Of a stretch of 6,124 nt of DNA, positions 5,845 through 6,124 are shown one piece after another (positions within the stretch are counted from its first letter, which is position 1; every line of letters begins with the position of its first letter). Under the pieces are notes generated by a model. That model was not told the DNA's origin, did not search any database, and saw nothing but the letters and a program-made list of their open reading frames with translations. The translations under genes and the position numbers were made by a program. Origin of the DNA: Colimorpha_A sp900556615 (GTDB lineage Bacteria; Bacillota; Clostridia; Oscillospirales; CAG-272); contig CAVBUH010000062.1 of NCBI GenBank assembly GCA_963598415.1, forward strand, positions 1 to 6,124, in the 5' to 3' direction.

Positions 5845-5925
5845 TTTTTGACATTATCCTTTCCGGGAAAAAATGGTACATGCGCTTGATTATCGAAAAA
5901 AGCTTATTCAAAACTATACGGTCTA

Positions 5926-5955
5926 ATTATATCACATCCGGTCATAAAATGTAAA
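5926..5955 (-). promoter_or_regulatory. Sigma-A promoter of the P-type ATPase gene
   Basis: On the minus strand, TTTACA (5955-5950) is followed by an 18-bp spacer and TATAAT (5931-5926), with TG one base upstream of the -10. The predicted start is near 5919, giving a leader of about 75 nt. I see no metal-sensing riboswitch in it: it is too short for the yybP-ykoY fold and has no matching core. The border of the MITE-like element lies 17 bp upstream of the -35. Confidence 0.85.
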
Positions 5956-5972
5956 GCGAATTTGTAAAATTA

Positions 5973-6124
5973 TTAAGACAACACCGCACAATTACCGACT
6001 AACGCCTTTATTGCGCATATGCTTGCGTCTTTTCCGTCAACCTTCACAAATTTAGTCGGCAGAGGAGTGACTCTTGCCTCCTCAATTTGCATTGTCAGAC
6101 GAAAAATCCGGCGATGCAACTGCA
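5973..6124 (-). mobile_element. MITE-like element, second copy, cut by window end
   Basis: This is a diverged copy of the 2647-2814 element in the opposite orientation. Its visible end is TTAA (5973-5976) followed by GACAACACCGC, matching the other copy's GGCAGCACCGC end. The interior aligns without gaps at 74 of 102 positions (6006-6107 against 2792-2691). An insertion-deletion of about 11 bp separates the aligned core from the end block. It can fold through CCGACTAA (5995-6002) with TTAGTCGG (6052-6059) and GAGGAG (6062-6067) with CTCCTC (6078-6083). The far inverted repeat is missing because the window ends, with perhaps 20-25 bp beyond. Confidence 0.78.

Noticed and set aside
5845..5919. 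Metal-sensing riboswitch in the ATPase leader
   Set aside because: The leader is only about 75 nt, and I see no conserved core or terminator hairpin before the start codon.

Overview
The window looks like chromosomal DNA from a low- to mid-GC Gram-positive anaerobe, most likely a gut-type Clostridia/Oscillospirales bacterium. This rests on protein style, AAGGAG-type ribosome binding sites, consensus sigma-A promoters and the kind of short dispersed repeats present; no rRNA or other marker fixes the taxon.

Four protein genes are supported. On the minus strand, a small GNAT-like protein gene (1853-1434) overlaps by ATGA a CCA tRNA nucleotidyltransferase gene (1437-94). A strong extended -10 promoter drives the pair. 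Divergent from it on the plus strand is trmO (1976-2650), a tRNA t6A37 methyltransferase, so the left half is a small divergent tRNA-maturation locus. On the right, convergent to trmO, is a monocistronic P-type cation ATPase (5844-3334) with its own promoter.

The unusual content is between the genes. (1) An 80-bp repeat with two hairpins occurs twice in inverted orientation (1-80 and 3008-3087), each time downstream of a tRNA-processing gene and in the same sense relative to transcription. The copies carry a compensatory base-pair swap in the long stem and an inverted tetraloop. (2) A 160-bp MITE-like element (2651-2810) has imperfect 11-12 bp terminal inverted repeats and TTAA at each border. 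It sits exactly at the trmO stop codon, which lies within the TTAA. (3) A diverged second copy of the same family (5973 to the window end) lies just upstream of the ATPase promoter in the opposite orientation and is cut by the window edge. (4) A bidirectional-looking terminator (3127-3170) separates the convergent genes. It is followed by a possible short plus-strand unit with a promoter-like sequence, a strong Shine-Dalgarno and a 12-codon ORF inside a foldable segment.

I found no CRISPR array, tRNA, rRNA, transposase gene or recognisable riboswitch. The best candidates for something undescribed are the two repeat families, not a new protein system.
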